Part shown: positions 62,894 to 64,000 of the stretch, piece after piece
Layout of the letters: each line of letters opens with the position of its first letter
Position numbering within the stretch: position 1 is the first letter of the stretch
DNA from: Plasmopara viticola
Lineage: Eukaryota; Oomycota; Peronosporomycetes; Peronosporales; Peronosporaceae
Assembly (NCBI GenBank): GCA_001695595.3
Contig: MBPM02000121.1
Coordinates: 1-64,000 of the forward strand
DNA length: 64,000 bases
Reading direction: 5' to 3'
Program-made: the position numbers and the translations under genes
The notes under the pieces: generated by a model
Told to the model about the DNA's origin: nothing
Seen by the model: the letters and a program-made list of their open reading frames with translations, nothing else
Database searches by the model: none

Positions 62894-63378
62894 ATCTCTT
62901 TCTTGACGGTGTTGCGACGTAAACGATGGAAGTGCAAACGGGCAAATGCGCAAATGAATCTCTACGGCTGCCAATCACTGAGTTCGAAGCAGTTTCGCTT
63001 CTGACGTCCCTATAGAAAGCCTTAGTAAATCGATTTGCGGAGGGAAAACGTATTCACACTGATGTCAGATGATGTCATGCGCTGCTGTCGATATGCATTC
63101 GAACAAATTTGTGGTTCACGATGACGTAGAAGGGCATTGAGCACAAAAGGAAGCACAGTATTACTCAACTCACGCTAAACATTGTTTGTGTGCCATCATA
63201 CGTGTGGTACCAACATTGCGTGTCGTACGAGTAGGGATATTTTTACAGGCGCTTAGCCATTAAATTGCGATATATTGCAAAAGCAGCTATCTAGCGATTA
63301 AAAAAAAGCGTGTATCACGAGATTGTAGTAGCTATCAAACGCACGAAAACTCTAATGCTCTACAAATAAAAAAAATGT
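62894..63378. other. Spacer between elongase and WD40 genes
   Basis: About 485 bp between two minus-strand genes. It should contain the elongase promoter and 5' UTR and the WD40 gene's 3' end. The stretch just right of the elongase start is open for 27 further codons but reads as UTR. No certain core element was identified. Confidence 0.4.
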
Positions 63379-64000
63379 TCATCGAAATGTGAGCAAACCA
63401 AGCGTCCGGTCGTGGGAAACACTAAACATTGCATCGTAACGCGGGTGCCATGTAGCATGCAAGACTGTTTTGTCTACAAAAAAAGAAAGCACAAGCGAGA
63501 TAAGCAACAACAGCACCGAGTATCGAGATTCTCATTCGACAACTTACGGTGCACGCGAAGAGACTGTTGAGGCCGCACTTTGGGGTAGTTTTCACCACGC
63601 ATACGCACATCCCATATGTTCACGACCCCTGTCTTGCTGCCACAAGAAACATGATAGCCGGCAGGAGACCACCGTGGTACAACGTATTGACTCATTGAGC
63701 TACCCTCCCACGCCAGAGACATTCCCTCGCGATCATAGCGCTGACGCAGGTCATGTAGCAATAAATTGTGCCTACTTTGTTCGATTGAGCTAACCAGTAG
63801 CAAGTTTGGATTGTGTGGATGTTCCAGTACCGAATTAATCTTTGAGATATTTGGTTTTCGACGCTCGATCACGATGTCACTACTCCCCTTGTTCAGGTCA
63901 TAACGAATCAGTAATCCATCAAGTCCACCCGTATACAAACAGTCACGCTTCGAGTGGACACAGAGCGACCTGACCTCACTGCGGTGATCCCGGTGCAACA
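63379..64000 (-). CDS. WD40-repeat protein, 3' part (5' end outside window)
   Basis: Two exons are visible: one from beyond the right edge to 63,548, and 63,473-63,379 (stop TGA). They are separated by a 74-bp intron with GTAAGT donor and TTTTTTTGTAG acceptor; splicing gives QSLRVHHKTVLHATWHPRYD. Four WD-like blades are readable: VRSLCVHSKRDCLYTGGLDG ending in IRYDL, a second with LLLHDLRQ, a third with GSKTGVVNIWDVRM, and a last with MFSVSHDRTLGLLTF. Such propellers are protein-interaction scaffolds, often in ubiquitin-ligase, chromatin or trafficking complexes; the N-terminal part needed to name it is missing. Without splicing the upstream exon would run into a Cys-rich intron translation and stop, so the intron model is preferred. 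Confidence 0.85.

Noticed and set aside
1..64000. Telomeric repeats
   Set aside because: No run of TTTAGGG-type or similar short telomere units is visible, so a subtelomeric location cannot be claimed.

Overview
The window looks like the nuclear genome of an oomycete, most likely Peronosporaceae (Phytophthora or a downy mildew). Three things point there. There are relics of Crinkler (CRN) effector genes with a recognisable N-terminus, LxLFLAK-type motif and HVLVV segment. The fatty-acid elongase closely resembles Phytophthora elongases as I remember them. The introns are very short (63 and 74 bp) with GT..AG ends in otherwise compact genes. Species cannot be fixed without a database search.

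Layout. (1) 1-45,710: one giant tandem satellite with a 99-100 bp monomer, about 45.7 kb, running off the left edge. It has four zones: a nearly homogeneous 99-bp core (1 to about 22.7 kb), a diverged 100-bp zone with higher-order repeats (22.7-39.7 kb), an inverted and strongly diverged block (39.7-43.2 kb), and a forward, very degenerate edge (43.2-45.7 kb). The long open frames here are by-products of a monomer length divisible by three and are not annotated as genes. (2) 45.7-48.6 kb: no identifiable gene, but a SINE-like element with target-site duplications at 48.0-48.4 kb. (3) 48,648-52,250 (-): an intact 1200-aa PH-C2-inositol polyphosphate 4-phosphatase gene. (4) 52.4-52.9 kb (+): a broken TPR/MYND-finger gene. 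(5) 52.9-56.9 kb: gene-poor, with a 45-bp tandem duplication and a tRNA-derived SINE. (6) 56.9-59.8 kb (-): a tandem pair of dead CRN genes with HNH-like C-terminal domains, one interrupted by a second copy of the SINE-like element and by unrelated His/Tyr/Asp-rich sequence. (7) 59.8-62.0 kb: mostly uninformative, with two coding-like fragments. (8) 61,994-62,893 (-): a two-exon ELO-family PUFA elongase. (9) 63,379 to beyond the right edge (-): the 3' part of a WD40 protein gene with one intron.

The intact genes are housekeeping types (phosphoinositide turnover, lipid elongation, a WD40 scaffold) and do not form a pathway. The context is a gene-sparse, repeat-rich border next to a large satellite block, where effector genes have duplicated and decayed. 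The satellite is the most unusual object. Its centre-to-edge ageing, higher-order repeats and 14-bp palindrome per monomer make it a candidate centromeric, pericentromeric or subtelomeric heterochromatin block, but nothing in the sequence alone proves that role.
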